64,000 nt of DNA from Metallyticus violacea (taxonomy: Eukaryota; Arthropoda; Insecta; Mantodea; Metallyticidae), in assembly GCA_030762175.1 (NCBI GenBank), contig CM060846.1:183078041-183142040 (forward strand), given 5' to 3'. A program made the position numbers and the translations under genes. The notes beneath the pieces were generated by a model, which was not told where the DNA came from, did no database searches, and saw only the letters and a list, made by a program, of their open reading frames with translations. Positions 1 to 11,318 of the stretch are shown one piece after another (within the stretch, counting starts at the first letter, position 1; every line of letters begins with the position of its first letter).

Positions 1-1130
1 TAACCAAATATCCTTCTAAATAACTCGGAATTTTTTAAACATGTAATATTTTTAAAGTGTCTTATGTTTGCCAATGACAAAGTGATTTTATCTAGTGTTG
101 TGAATCCATTACAAAGCGGATTTTTAACTATGTACAGTAATGCGTTACTACTAGAAGGATATTTCGAAGCAAAACAGTTAAAGAGACGCGGATAAAATTA
201 TAGCTAAACACTAATTGCACCATCAATGTGTATACAGCGTGGAAGGTAACTATATCACGAAACGTAAAAGAAAGAAAAAAAATAATAACCGATTCTACGC
301 AATACAAGCAATAAAGATGTATAATATTTAGATGGATAAAGTATAGTTCAGTGGAAAAGATTTCTTTTATGTCAAATATTTGGTGTGATGTAGTGTATTA
401 ATGGTTCGGAGCTAATTGCTAATTACTCTGGAAACATATGTGTAATCTGTATGTGAATAACTTATTCTTACACTTTTTACATAAATACAAGGTTAAATCA
501 CATCTTTAAACGTTACACGAAACATAATTTCACAGTGAAAATTTTGCAACGCCGTCAACTTTGTGGCGTGCGTCCAGCGCGTGCCTTGCAGAAGGGTAGA
601 CGGAATGCATGCGACGACCTTGATGCTTAAACGTTCCCTTTGCGATCCACATTCCGGTGTTTAATTCTTTTAAGAACGAGCAGGATTTGAGCGTACCATG
701 GTCAGGGAATATTTGCATATGGTGTTAATTTATGGAGATGCAGGACACAGCGCTAAAGAGGATCCTCAAAGAAGTGCGCCATATCGGCTTATTAACACAG
801 CAGCCATATATATTAGCAGATACGGAAAAAAATGCTCGTTCATGGGCCTGTCCTGATCTTGGAGCAAAAGGGCAAATTGAACAACTTATTGAGAAGATCC
901 AACTAGAATTAGTGGACAAATAGCCACAATGGTTGCACTGTCCGAGTTCATCGGGTTAAACTTTTGAGAGAACACTGCAATGTGTGCTTATCTAAGAGAA
1001 ACTTTCAGCACGGATTGCACACGGCCTTCAAGATAGAAAGGACGGCACCTCCCTCTCAAGCAGACTTGCAATTGTTCTCGTTAGGCTGAGTGGACCCCTT
1101 ACCAAACTGCTCTAAATCAAACGATTTCTG
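1..1130. other. AT-rich sequence, no recognised gene
   Basis: Apart from a short open frame at 732-923 (listed separately), I see no splice-bounded exon, repeat head or RNA gene here. The stretch at about 540-960 is less AT-rich than its surroundings. It could hold an exon or an old retrocopy, but nothing in it is recognisable. Confidence 0.5.
732..923 (+). CDS. Unassigned 63-codon open frame, possibly an exon or retrocopy fragment
   Basis: The frame starts at an ATG six bases after an in-frame TAA and ends at a TAG. The product is mostly polar and partly helical in character. It has an amphipathic C-terminal segment (GQIEQLIEKIQLELVDK) and a tract WACPDLGAKGQ that looks less like random AT-rich translation than most short frames in this window. 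I do not recognise a family. There is no visible promoter, no clear splice site and no second exon nearby. It may be a terminal exon, a retrocopy fragment or chance. An opposite-strand frame at 725-919 is of similar length, which weakens the case. Conservation of the protein in related genomes would decide. Confidence 0.15.
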   Translation: MEMQDTALKRILKEVRHIGLLTQQPYILADTEKNARSWACPDLGAKGQIEQLIEKIQLELVDK

Positions 1131-1134
1131 AGTA

Positions 1135-1200
1135 TGAACCGGGAAGAGAACCCGGTACCTCCCAGTGGCTAACCCCTAGACCAAGAAGACGTCTCAGTAC
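1135..1200 (-). repeat. Degenerate tRNA-like SINE head
   Basis: Read on the minus strand, this holds a box A-like TGGTCTAGGGGTTAG and, about 25 bases on, a degraded box B-like GGTTCTCTTCCC. It resembles a tRNA-Glu-type head and the better-preserved head at 46514-46577. No body or tail could be delimited, so it may be a decayed fragment of that SINE type. Confidence 0.3.
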
Positions 1201-1828
1201 CCCTTTCACCTATGAAACATACCACATTCATAAGAACTCTGCTAGTTTTATTTTATTTAAAGAGTGACAAAGGTTTCTTCCATTTCTTCTCTTTCTCGGT
1301 TGAATATCATTATAGATATCAATTTCTGCTTTTGATGAATCCCCAAAAGTGTTCCTAATGGTTCTTTCACTCGATTTGGAATTAGAGGTGTCGTCTTGCC
1401 TTAGGATAAGTTTTTTTTAATTCCACGAACCTGCAACTGCGATCGCAAAATATTGCAACATATACAGAAACAATGCGTATCAAAGAAACATAACACAAAG
1501 ATGAAATTAAATATGATTTGAAACTACAACAAAGAGCAAAAATCTAAATATGTAACTTTGCTTCGATAAACGTAGCGATCAACTTCTGCAAACTACCGAC
1601 ATCATGTAACTGAAAATGATATTCATTCAGCTCTCTGACAAAATTTTACTGTGCCATTTCAGGTTTATTTGCACTTTTATTGTTATCTGTAACGCGAATT
1701 TGATAGAAACAATTTTGTTCTCTGAAAACGCATCATACTATCGATTAGTTGATCTGGTATCGATTCACAATTGATTCGCACTGCAAGCAAATATTATATT
1801 ATAAAGATTTTGGTCTACTCCTTAACCT

Positions 1829-1914
1829 AAGAAAATCCTTTTAAAATTTATTTCATCTCATATATCCCCATTGTCCACATCTGTGATGCACCAGCAGTAA
1901 AAATGAGCGTTAAA
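1829..1914 (+). repeat. SINE-A, 3' fragment
   Basis: This matches the last third of SINE-A. It has the TTTCATCTCAT segment, then a CCCATTGTCCAC...TGTGATGCACCAGCAGTAAAAATGAGCGTTAAAG-type tail, which corresponds to the tail of the full copy at 42009-42300. The head and middle are missing. Confidence 0.6.
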
Positions 1915-2466
1915 GTGGGTTGATAGTTAAGCCATAAGAAATTTGTAAATATTAGGACCATCTTCACATCAGCATAATGTGAATACTATTAGTTAGAAAT
2001 TACTTGTTCTCTTTACTTTATAAATGTTTACAGGAGGTTTTGTATATTACCTTGGTTTTATTTAAAATGTGTTAATACCCTGTAATTTTTTTTCAAAATT
2101 GCAATATATGTGCATGCTTAGGTTCATTTTTCTCTTCCCATAATTGTCAGAATACATTGAAAGTTTAATCACATCTACCTAGCAGTGGAAGATACCCTTA
2201 GTAAAACAAATAAAGTGCGTTCATTATTATAGTGCGAGGAGAATTTTAGGCTTTTTATAACAAAAAATTTGATTTTCCCCTGAAAATGCGAATATGTGCA
2301 TTGACTCTACTAGGGAAGCTTTGCCAGGAATCTGGTAACATATACTGAATATTTCATAAATCTCTCTAAAACACTTTTTCCACAAAGTATTACCAGGAAC
2401 TTACAAAATGTAATCAGAAAATTGTATATAATGTTAAACAAATGTGACATATTCGTATAACCATTG

Positions 2467-4081
2467 CTAGTAATCTTGTGGGCAATAAGAATCCTGTATT
2501 TGGGCTTCCGTGTCCTCTCTTTTCCTTTTTTCTTTTTCTTCATTCTTGCTTCCTTGGTAATCATGTGTGCTGCATTTCAGCCTTAGTAACACGGTCACAT
2601 TCATAGCTCTCAGTGCTTGCTCCATGATTTTATCTGGTTTGATGTCCGTTCTCTGCATTACTAGCACTGTGCTATATGAACAATCATTGAAGGAAATTAG
2701 TGCATCAAGAACACTAATTTTGAGCACTTTTGCTGCCACAAATACTGCTTTAGGGAGTCGTTGACATATGCAGCAGTTGAAAGTTTTGTTCTGATTTTGT
2801 GCCTTCCATGCAGACATTGCTTGAGCAGTTTTGCATCAAAAAGGGCTGTATATACTGATCTTATTTCCTCAAGCACAACAGATGGTATTGTGTGCTTCTG
2901 TTCATATTCACAGCATATTGCTAGTAAACGTTGATAGCCACATAAATACTAAGATCATATAGGGTAATAGACCATGATTTGGGTTTTCATTTGTTGAGTA
3001 TCTGTGGAAAAAAATAGCCCAAACTGCTTTCCCCAAGGTTTCAAGATTTCCCACATTGCTGCGAATGGCCATTCCGTAATAATTTTGCACCTTATCACTT
3101 CTGCTGGTGTGAGTCGACCTATTCCATTGACAGTTTTACTATCAGAAAGTTTCACACCTTTCATGTCTTTACATTTTTTCTCAAATGTGGGTCCATTCTC
3201 TTTTGCATGTACTCCACACATTCAAGTTTTTTAATGTCACTGAGTATCCATAAGGCCTTGCTGACAAACAATGCTGAAACCTTTGGAATCTCCATCTCCC
3301 AAACATCGCACATATCTCAAACCATGTGTTCGTATAGATCTAGCATACAATTGTAACACAACCTTTGCTTCCATTTCTCCACTGTAACCCTGAAATTTTT
3401 CCAAATCCACTGCAGTATTCTGTTATAGTTACTTCAATTTCTTCAGTTTCTTTAGCAAGATTGAACATAGATCCTAATGTAATTTTCTCTAAAATTTCTG
3501 AAATTATTTCATTTTACGTGCTACATTTACTCGCTGGTGGAGAGAGATCCATAACAGCACAACATGTGCAAGCACACTGTTAACCTTCTCCAATACATCT
3601 CGTTACATAAGTAAATCTCAGATTGATATTGAACATCTTTCTCCTATTTATAGTTGATGTACTGGTACTTTTCTCATTTTAACAGTAATCACAATGTAAT
3701 TTACACTTGGTGGCTAGACTTCTACTACTTTGTTTATCTTCACTTATATGTACACTATTTACAGAATAATATTTGGGTTAAGCAACATTTTTATTTACAA
3801 ATGAAGAAAGGATGGGCAGATCTGTAATATTTTCCTTCCCTTTCTGAACTGCACTCCTATTCAGAAATACAGCTATCCTTATTCAAGTTCATCAACTTGT
3901 TCCTAGAAATACTTGAATAAGTAGAGGTGAGGTTAGAAGGTCCTGGTTCAGGAAAGGAAGAAACTGATATCAAGTTCTGAGACTTTTTCACATAAAAATT
4001 GCCTCTAAAATTATATTTGGGATTTAATCCCATTTCACTGATTTGGGCTTCATAATTGAACTCACGAACGCAAAAAATCAC
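2467..4081 (-). pseudogene. Mutator-like transposase, multiply frameshifted pseudogene
   Basis: Read on the minus strand, several frames in the right order reproduce a 'Mutator-like transposase domain' protein of the kind abundant in arthropods. From N to C: a basic, serine-rich N-terminal segment (about 4081-3857); a segment with GYSGEMEAK and LGDGDSKGFS (about 3450-3270); KLSDSKTVNGIGRLTP (about 3160-3100), equivalent to the family's SDGKT..GKGRLT; NYYGMAIRSNVGNL (about 3090-3040); AVWAIFFHRYSTNENPNHG; then FNCCICQRLPKAVFVAAK and DALISFND (about 2770-2680), equivalent to the family's NESFN..IWRR.PK block. Frames switch at least three times and stops interrupt it, so it is dead. The region 3640-3850 is too decayed to read. 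No terminal repeats were identified. The plus-strand frames at 2567-2764, 3004-3234 and 3365-3583 are shadows. The family call rests on motif order recalled from the family, not on a search. Confidence 0.75.
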
Positions 4082-4451
4082 AAACTCTACGTGCTAAAAC
4101 AAGCCAAAAACTTTGTTTTGTTATTAGCGGGGGCTGCCATTGTCATTCCTGTGTTTACGGTAGAATGCTTTCCTTTGTCACTCAGAGTAGCCACAAGTAC
4201 AAACATAAATATACCTAATGCCATAGAGCTTGTAGAAAAGTGGGAAAGCATTCACGTGGGAAGTGACCAGTTGTGGGTGTGGTCAATATGGCGCATAGTT
4301 TTAAATATTTGCAATTTATACACACAAATACTTTTAGAACATATAAGTATTATATATCAAATTGTTCAAAAAAGAATGCTTATTCACATGAGACAATAAA
4401 AATTATGCCATTTTGAACTTCGTTAACAATCAACTTACCAATTCCCATTAG

Positions 4452-4655
4452 CACTGTCCTCCCTGGCTGAGGTTTGTTCCAGGTTTTCCTCAGTCCTCAT
4501 AAACGGAAAATGCCGGGAACTGCACTCTAAAATTGGGCCTAGAACGCTTTCTTCCTATTTTATTATTTCATCTCATGTATCATCATATATCACCATTATT
4601 CACCGCCTGTGATGCATCAGCAGAACAAAAGAGCGTTAAACACTATTAAAAAAAA
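4452..4655 (+). repeat. SINE-A, 5'-truncated copy
   Basis: This begins inside the SINE-A body (ACTGTCCTCCCTGGCTG, equivalent to ACCGTCCTCCCTGACTG in the full copy), so the tRNA-like head is lost. It keeps TTTTCCTCAGTCCTCATAA, the AATGCCGGGA block, TTTCATCTCATGTATCATC and the tail GAGCGTTAAACACT followed by a short A run. Confidence 0.85.
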
Positions 4656-5203
4656 TCGCCAGACTACTATGTTTTGCAGATATTATGGATCTTGATACAC
4701 ATTGAATATAACACGTGCACAATATTGAACTCGAGCTATGAAGTATAGCTCCTTCAACTCGCGGAATACCATATAATATTTTCTTTTGTAAGAATTATTT
4801 TGCATACGATCTTCGGTTATCTTTATTTGTTTTGAGGGCACCCTATAATGATGTAAATGAAAATATCAATGCAATCACCCTTCAGCGCAAAAACACCTAA
4901 GATACTTTCAAGAGGACAATTAAGTTTAAGCATAGGGATACAATTTTGCACATACTATAGGAAACAATTTAAAATCGAAGCACTTCTCCTTTTTGCGCCG
5001 GAATGAACGATACAGTAATATTGTATGGTTGTAGGTACTTTCTTTTTTTTAATTCACATGACTCAACTCTATTTCGTTGTGGTTGCATAACACTCTGAAA
5101 AATTCTAAAACATTTGCTGCACTGGAATATTTTTAAATACAATGGAGCATGATATCTATAGGTAGATACCCGAAATTTGAGGGGAATGAAAAAAAAAAAA
5201 AAA

Positions 5204-5285
5204 GAATGAATGAATGAATGAATGAATGAATGAATGAATGAATGAATGAATGAAGGAAGGAAGGAAGGAAGGAAGGAAGGAAGGA
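5204..5285. repeat. Compound microsatellite (GAAT)n then (GAAG)n
   Basis: About twelve GAAT units pass directly into about eight GAAG units, preceded by a 15-base A run. The minus-strand open frame reading FLPSFLPSF...SFIHSFIH is only this repeat translated. Confidence 0.97.
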
Positions 5286-5289
5286 AAAG

Positions 5290-7900
5290 AAAAAGAAAAG
5301 TTACCAACCAGAGATGCGAACAGAGTAATATTTGCTCGTAAGTCCTATGCCACCAAAATGCAGCAGTGCATGTTTAAGTAGCAAAATACATCACAGGTTG
5401 AAGTCAAAAATGGAAAAATGTTTTTAAAAATGTTCAGTGCATTAGTTACATACTTTTGGAATACATAGATACTGTTCTCTCTTCATAAACATACTTCAGA
5501 TGAATAATATAAATGTATGCTTACTGATTTTATTGCACAGCTTTTATTACAGAAGGTAACGTGCATTCATCCGATATCATTTACAAAAATAACCATGCAA
5601 AACGCTCATCCGCGTTTCCATTAATGCATTTTATTATAAGCAGGCTTCTGAGGCGCTGAGCCCGGAATCGGCCTCGAGTGCATGAATAAGGGAATTTATG
5701 GCGCATATTCTTGAATAACAGTGACAACGAAATCTTCATGCTTCATTTACAGTCACTTGAAAAATGCGGTATAGTTTATTCCTAAAATATAGTGAAACCG
5801 GAATAATTAAATTAGACATCCCATAATTATTCCATAAATAATAAATTAATTACTTGTCAAATAATATGTATGAATAGATCATAGCTGTAAGGTTAAATGT
5901 ACTATATATACAATAATTGTGAATTTATTATTATTTCATGTACTGTAATTTCAAGTTTACGTTTGCTCAATCCATTATGAATCAGATATTGGCTCTAGGA
6001 AGATGTGTATGATTGTAGGGTGGAAGGCTTTTTCCTGCAGGCATGCGGCCAGACCTGAGCGGTCTGGAGTTGACCAGAGAGAAATTGTTATGTGCCTTAT
6101 TGTAAACAAACCCACCCCCGGATGCTCCATGAAGAAATGATAAAGTAAAGGACAAGCGAGTTCTTCTGCATTGAAACTCCGTCTTTGTTACATTAGGTGA
6201 GGGAAAATATCATAAACCAGGGAATGTAAACACTAGGCAGTCGAGGAATACTTTTGATTAGAATACAAGAGAACTATCAGTGAGTGTTTATGTGTCTACG
6301 AGTGAGGTAGTGTGACTTCAGTCTTATTAAATGACGCATCTGTGTTAATGTTAAGTTTAGGTGCGATTCTACAGTGTAGCGTCCATTCTCCAGGCGCTCT
6401 TGGCAATTGAGAATAATTAATTGGTATTAGTGATTACGGACACAGCTAGCTACACATTGAACAAACAATTCAAGTGCTAACTTCTGTGATAGTGGTAAAG
6501 GAACAGATTCCTAGAAAAAGAGACGCGATCATGCGGAAGTGACACAACGCGCCTTAAATCCTTCATGGAGTAGCCGGTTCTTCGCCTAATATTATGGACT
6601 ACGAACAATAAAGAAATGTTGGTAGTGAAAAACCATAAATCGGTTAATTATAGTGTCAACATCCTTATTTCCCTTTCCCTACTATATCCAAATAACTAAA
6701 ATTCCAGCCAGAAGAATCTCGTCGGAGCAAAAATTGTAAGTCTGCGGAAACACCATCGGAGTTTACCCTTAGGATACACAATTATTAATATAAACAATCA
6801 ATCCTTAATCTAAACATTAATCTTATCCAATTAACACAAAGTTTCCCTCCAATCTACATATTTAATTAACACCCCAATATTTTTAAATACCGCTGCAGTA
6901 GACAACAGGTGATTGTAAGAACATCAGCAAAATAGTAAGCACTGCTACAATGTTGTGTTTTTCTATTATTTAGTACAGAGATTAGACTATAGAGGTTGTT
7001 TATGTTTAGTATATTCTGTTTACTGTGTCGCCAGCCATCAGTCCTGCGTATATTGGTGTTTTTTCCCACGCTATTTACACCATTATATGCCGAAGGAAGA
7101 AAAAGGAGAGAAATCTGGCATGCTGAATACAAATAGAGAGGAGAAGATAAACGAATTCGATGCTGTATTTAACTGACAATAGGAGGACAAGCAATTTCTA
7201 ATTTTCTTTGAATAATTTTAAATGAAGTTACTGTATATAGAAGATAGAGCCAGTGACTCGCAAGTTTCCTATTGCAAACTTGAACCTCATAAATTTTCAT
7301 TAAACACGTTTACCCTTTATGATTAGAGAAAATGCAAGCAATAAGCGACGCGGAAATTAACACAGAGATTAACAGCTTGTCTGCGAAATATCACCCCAAA
7401 ATTTGTGATTTCGTGTTGATGTTCCAAAATAGGGTTTTTAATAATGGAATAATGTTTTTATTCTTGTTAATGCCATGATAATTGAAAGCCCATTTAAATA
7501 TTTTCATAAGTTTTGCACAGTTATATATGCATGCTCTGAATAATTTTACATGCATTTTCAGCCGTTGGAAGAAGAAAATATTTGGAAGCCAAAGTAAATA
7601 ACCAATATTTCATATTATAATTTTGTCGTAGAACAGTGTAACTTATTCCTCAAAATAATAATATTGCTCTTATGTAGCTTGGAAATGAATTAAACTTTCA
7701 AAAAGAAAAAAATAAAAGAAACTGTCCAAAATTTTTATTTGTGTACTTTACAATTAAATATTACTCATAAATGAACATTTAACACAATGACACTACAGAT
7801 ACAATAGGTGAGACAGAAAAGAAAATGGTTTCAAAATAGTTAAACTTTTAAAGCAAAGTCCGGTTAATGATACTACTCAAGAGTATAGGAAAAATGGAAA
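5290..7900. other. No recognised gene
   Basis: AT-rich sequence. The part from about 6030 to 6660 is less AT-rich, contains GACCTGAGCGGTCTGGAGTTG and an AATAAA near 6607, and could be a decayed LTR or noncoding exon, but no boundaries or open frame support either. Open frames at 6866-7132 and 6955-7176 overlap on opposite strands and look like chance. Confidence 0.4.
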
Positions 7901-7907
7901 ACAGATT

Positions 7908-9870
7908 GTGATTAACGACTCCGTAGTGCTTGGAGCAACGAACATGCTGGTGCCAGTAAAGAAACATTATTATGAATGTCAAGATTGGTACACCAACACA
8001 TGCAGGGAGGCAAGAAGAAGACATAGCTTTAAAAACTTTCAGAAAGGAGAGAGTAGTGATAAACAGACGGATTTACATTCACCTACGCAAAAAATACAAA
8101 AAAAAAAAAAACATCACAGCCGAATGTAAGTAGGAGTGGCAGAATACAGTAGCACAACAGCTGGGGACTTGACCGAGACATGGAAATTGTGAAGCAAATT
8201 AAACCAGAGTAAAACTAAACATATCTGCAGAATAATGGTTCGGACATTTTACTGAGGTGTATGGGGATATAGCTCAGAGAGCTATGTTGGGGATTCAGCA
8301 GAGAGAGCTATTTGTAGAAATGTTATATCGAGTACAGGAAAAAGTGATACTGTCATGCAACAAAAGAGCTGAAAACTGGAAAAGCACGGGAGGGGATGGG
8401 CTACCAGGAAAATTCTTGAAGCACTCGTTATAAATGTAAGAGATGAAAATGGGATGTAACAAATTGTTTATTGAGGGATACTATCCTGATCATTGATCAC
8501 TAGCGGTTTTTCAGACTCTATATAAAGGAAAAAGATGGAGCCAATATACTAAGCAATTATAGCAGTATATCACTGCTTTCAGCACAGAGAAAAGTGCACT
8601 GTATAATTCCATACAGTCGCAAATGGTCATGGTCTAAACAATTTAACAAAAATCACTATTCAGGCCGGTTTTAGGGAAGTCTGTTCAAACGTAAATGATG
8701 TTTTCGCACTGGATACCGTAATAAATAGCTGTTTGTAAAGGAAAAATGGGAAGCAATATTGTGCCTTTTTTAATTTAAAAATTGCATTTGACACTGTGGG
8801 GAGAGAAAAGCATTATTGCAGAAATTATGGCGTAAAGTATTTCGAGTAAAAGAATACAGACTCTAATGGCAATACACACAAATGTTATGTTCTGCATCAA
8901 ACTGGACCAAAATTGTATATCTGAGAGCCACGGAACATCAAGAGGAGTTAGGCATGCATGCTTTTAGTCGCCTCTGTTGTTTATATTATTTATTGATGAC
9001 ATCGCCGGCACGCTGCTCTCGGAGGAGATGGACTCTCCAAAAATAAACGACATAAAGATTCCAGTTCTTCTGTACGGTGATGAATAATTAATCTGCTCCT
9101 TATATATTCAGGGCGTGCAGAATGATCGTCAATATGAACAAAATTAAATTAATTACTTTTAAAACTGGACAGTTAGAATGAAAAATGAAAATATCAGGGC
9201 AGTGAAACAGAAAATTTGATTAACTCTTAGTATGAAAGGAAGATGGATTAAACACATATACACGCGACATACAATTTCCGAGGGTGAATATCGGAGGTTT
9301 TGTGAACGTTATGACGGGTGACTGATATTTCTGCAAGTACCATGGAGAATATGTATAGCGCCATGGTAAGCTCTGTAATTTTCTATGGTCCTGAGATATG
9401 CGACTGGGAGAGAGTGGACCGAATAAACAAAGTCCAAATCGAGCTTTGAAAGCGAGTTTTAGAAGAAGGGGAAAATACAGTCAACTGTTAGGTTTTAGGG
9501 AAATTTGGAAGCAAAGAAGACGCTATATATTGTAAACTTAGAATAATTGAGTGCTAGTTGAGAATAATAAAAAAGGATAACGCAACTTTAAAGATTTTAT
9601 GCTACAACAACTGATTAATAATTAATAGCAAAGATAATGGACAGCAAATATTAAAAGAAATTTAGAGAGCATTGGAATGGGCGTGGAAGAGGGGAGCAAG
9701 GAATGGTAATTATGTTTGGGGGAAGGTGCAGAAAAATCTTAGTGACGGTAACCAACAGATATAGGAGCAGAATACAAATGGAAATAAAACTTAGTTTAGA
9801 TAACGAATTCACAAACAGATGGGTCGGTCCTGATAGTCAAATGGTCTTTGTTGGAGCAGCTGCGCGAGAG
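7908..9870 (+). pseudogene. LINE (non-LTR retrotransposon) ORF2 remnant with reverse transcriptase
   Basis: Plus-strand frames in sequence reproduce a LINE ORF2. First comes an endonuclease-to-RT linker (about 7950-8130, WYTNTCREARRRHSFKNFQ, rich in basic residues). Next is a decayed RT fingers region with DGLPGKFLKHS-like text near 8395. RT blocks follow: QAGFREVCSNVNDVF (about 8660), YCAFFNLKIAFDTVGRE (about 8757-8810), SRGVRHACF*SPLLFILFIDDI (about 8937-9005) and VLLYGDE (about 9065-9085). A C-terminal block with MYSAMVSSVIFYGPEICDW lies near 9345-9400. Motif A has N where the catalytic D is expected. The YADD box reads YGDE and is followed by a stop. The retained order and many stops and frameshifts show an old dead copy. 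The clade (Jockey/I/RTE/CR1-type) cannot be settled by eye. The 3' limit is uncertain. Confidence 0.8.
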
Positions 9871-10040
9871 CAGATTTAAATGTTTGTACTTAGGTGGTTA
9901 ATAACTGTAAAAGTATTTGATTTGAAGTGCAAATTATATTTCTATAAGTGCCTATGTAAAGAAAAGCAAGTACGATGGAAAGATCCATTCTAAAGATATT
10001 ATGCCAATTTGTACATAATGAGCCATAAATACATTCCACC

Positions 10041-10042
<2 letters not shown>

Positions 10043-10115
<73 letters not shown>
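10043..10115. repeat. (ATT)n microsatellite
   Basis: About 24 units, with a single TTAG interruption near 10081. It lies just past the recognisable end of the LINE remnant. Confidence 0.97.
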
Positions 10116-10117
<2 letters not shown>

Positions 10118-10372
10118 AGAGTACTTAAACATCTTTACATGCAAGAATGTAAAAATTACAAATAAATACAAAATACATATAAGAAACCAAATTACTACGT
10201 TTGTGTATGCAGTTATTTGAAATGTTGCATGCGTTCTGTACCAGTTTTCGTGTTTCTTTATAATATATTTCGATTCACTGATCTAGTTGTTAAGTCGTGT
10301 CGGCGCTATACAAGTTTGTTTTTATTTGTCATTCTGTATTGAATGTCTTGAACCCTATTACCCCAATTAGAT

Positions 10373-10657
10373 TTTTTTTTTATTTATTTATGGACGCTCT
10401 TTAACATCTCAGGTCATCAGCGTCCCATTCAACTCTGGGCGTGAAACGGCCGGCAAATTTTGCCCAGAGGCCTCTCTTTCAGGCTTGAGGTTCTTTTTCG
10501 TGCCGTAAATGTACAACACGGGACCCACAGCTTTACTTCCCTTCCGAAGGAAGCTATACTTAGGATTTTTACGCCCGAAAAAATTCGTCGGTCCTGGCCA
10601 GGTTCGAGGTTTGGGTGTAGGAGGCAAGTGTGGTAACCACTACACCACTAGGACCGA
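10373..10657 (-). repeat. SINE-B, full length with perfect target-site duplication
   Basis: On the minus strand the copy starts with a tRNA-like head (TCGGTCCTAGTGGTGTAGTG; box A TAGTGGTGTAGTGGTTACC) and a decayed box B. It runs through the body blocks GAAGGAAGCAC-type, CATTTACGGCACG and CCTCAAGCCTGAAAG, and ends in GATGTTAAAGAGCGTCC, ATAAATAAATA and an A run (T run at 10373-10381). A perfect 14-bp duplication TACCCCAATTAGAT flanks it at 10359-10372 and 10658-10671, which proves a discrete LINE-mediated insertion of 285 bp. The minus-strand open frame at 10409-10627 is a chance frame in the SINE. Confidence 0.96.
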
Positions 10658-10671
10658 TACCCCAATTAGAT

Positions 10672-11316
10672 AAATATTTCAAAGGTTATTACGCCTTGTT
10701 ATACGCTTACAACACAATGTATTCAGTTCAATATCAGTTGCAGAAATTGTATGAAAAATCTTCCACAGTGTTTATGCATCCAGAAAATTGAGATATTCAT
10801 AACTTTAAAGAGTCAGCAAATTCCAAATACATGTAAACTATCATTATTTAAATTCATTCAGTATATTAAAAAACTGGTAAATTTTTCATATTAAGAAAGC
10901 CAGCTGTTTTTGTTTATTGTCTACTCTGAGAACTACGCAAAATTTTTCATTTCTTTAAATATCATTGTTAAGAAAAATAGTTAAGGATAAATTTGATCTC
11001 AATACTCAGATTGGAAAAATATTTTCATATATTTATATATGATCAAGCAAAGTACACGCGTGTATTCAACGCTTTGCTCCGCTATATTTTCTAGAAATTC
11101 GTATCCGTTCATTTTATATGACGATCGTAGACAGCTTCGATCAAAAAATGCACTGATGAATGCACAAAAGATAGTAAAAGTGTTTTTAAAAATTGCTTGC
11201 GTATTTCACACCATGAGGATGAGATCTTAAGAGCGTCAGGAGTAGAAATTCCGGCTCCATCATTTGAATACATATACCTCCTATATCTATGAACTCAATC
11301 CTCTCTCTCTCTCACT
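10672..11316. other. No recognised gene
   Basis: AT-rich spacer between the SINE-B insertion and the mariner element. It ends in a CT-rich run (11301-11313) just outside the mariner. The short open frame at 11039-11230 has no recognisable feature. Confidence 0.5.
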
Positions 11317-11318
11317 TA

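Noticed and set aside
4043..4399. 118-codon plus-strand open frame
   Set aside because: Overlaps the N-terminal end of the Mutator-like pseudogene on the other strand and has no known domain.
6030..6660. Solo LTR or noncoding first exon
   Set aside because: Only a shift in composition and an AATAAA support it. No ends, duplication or paralogue in the window.
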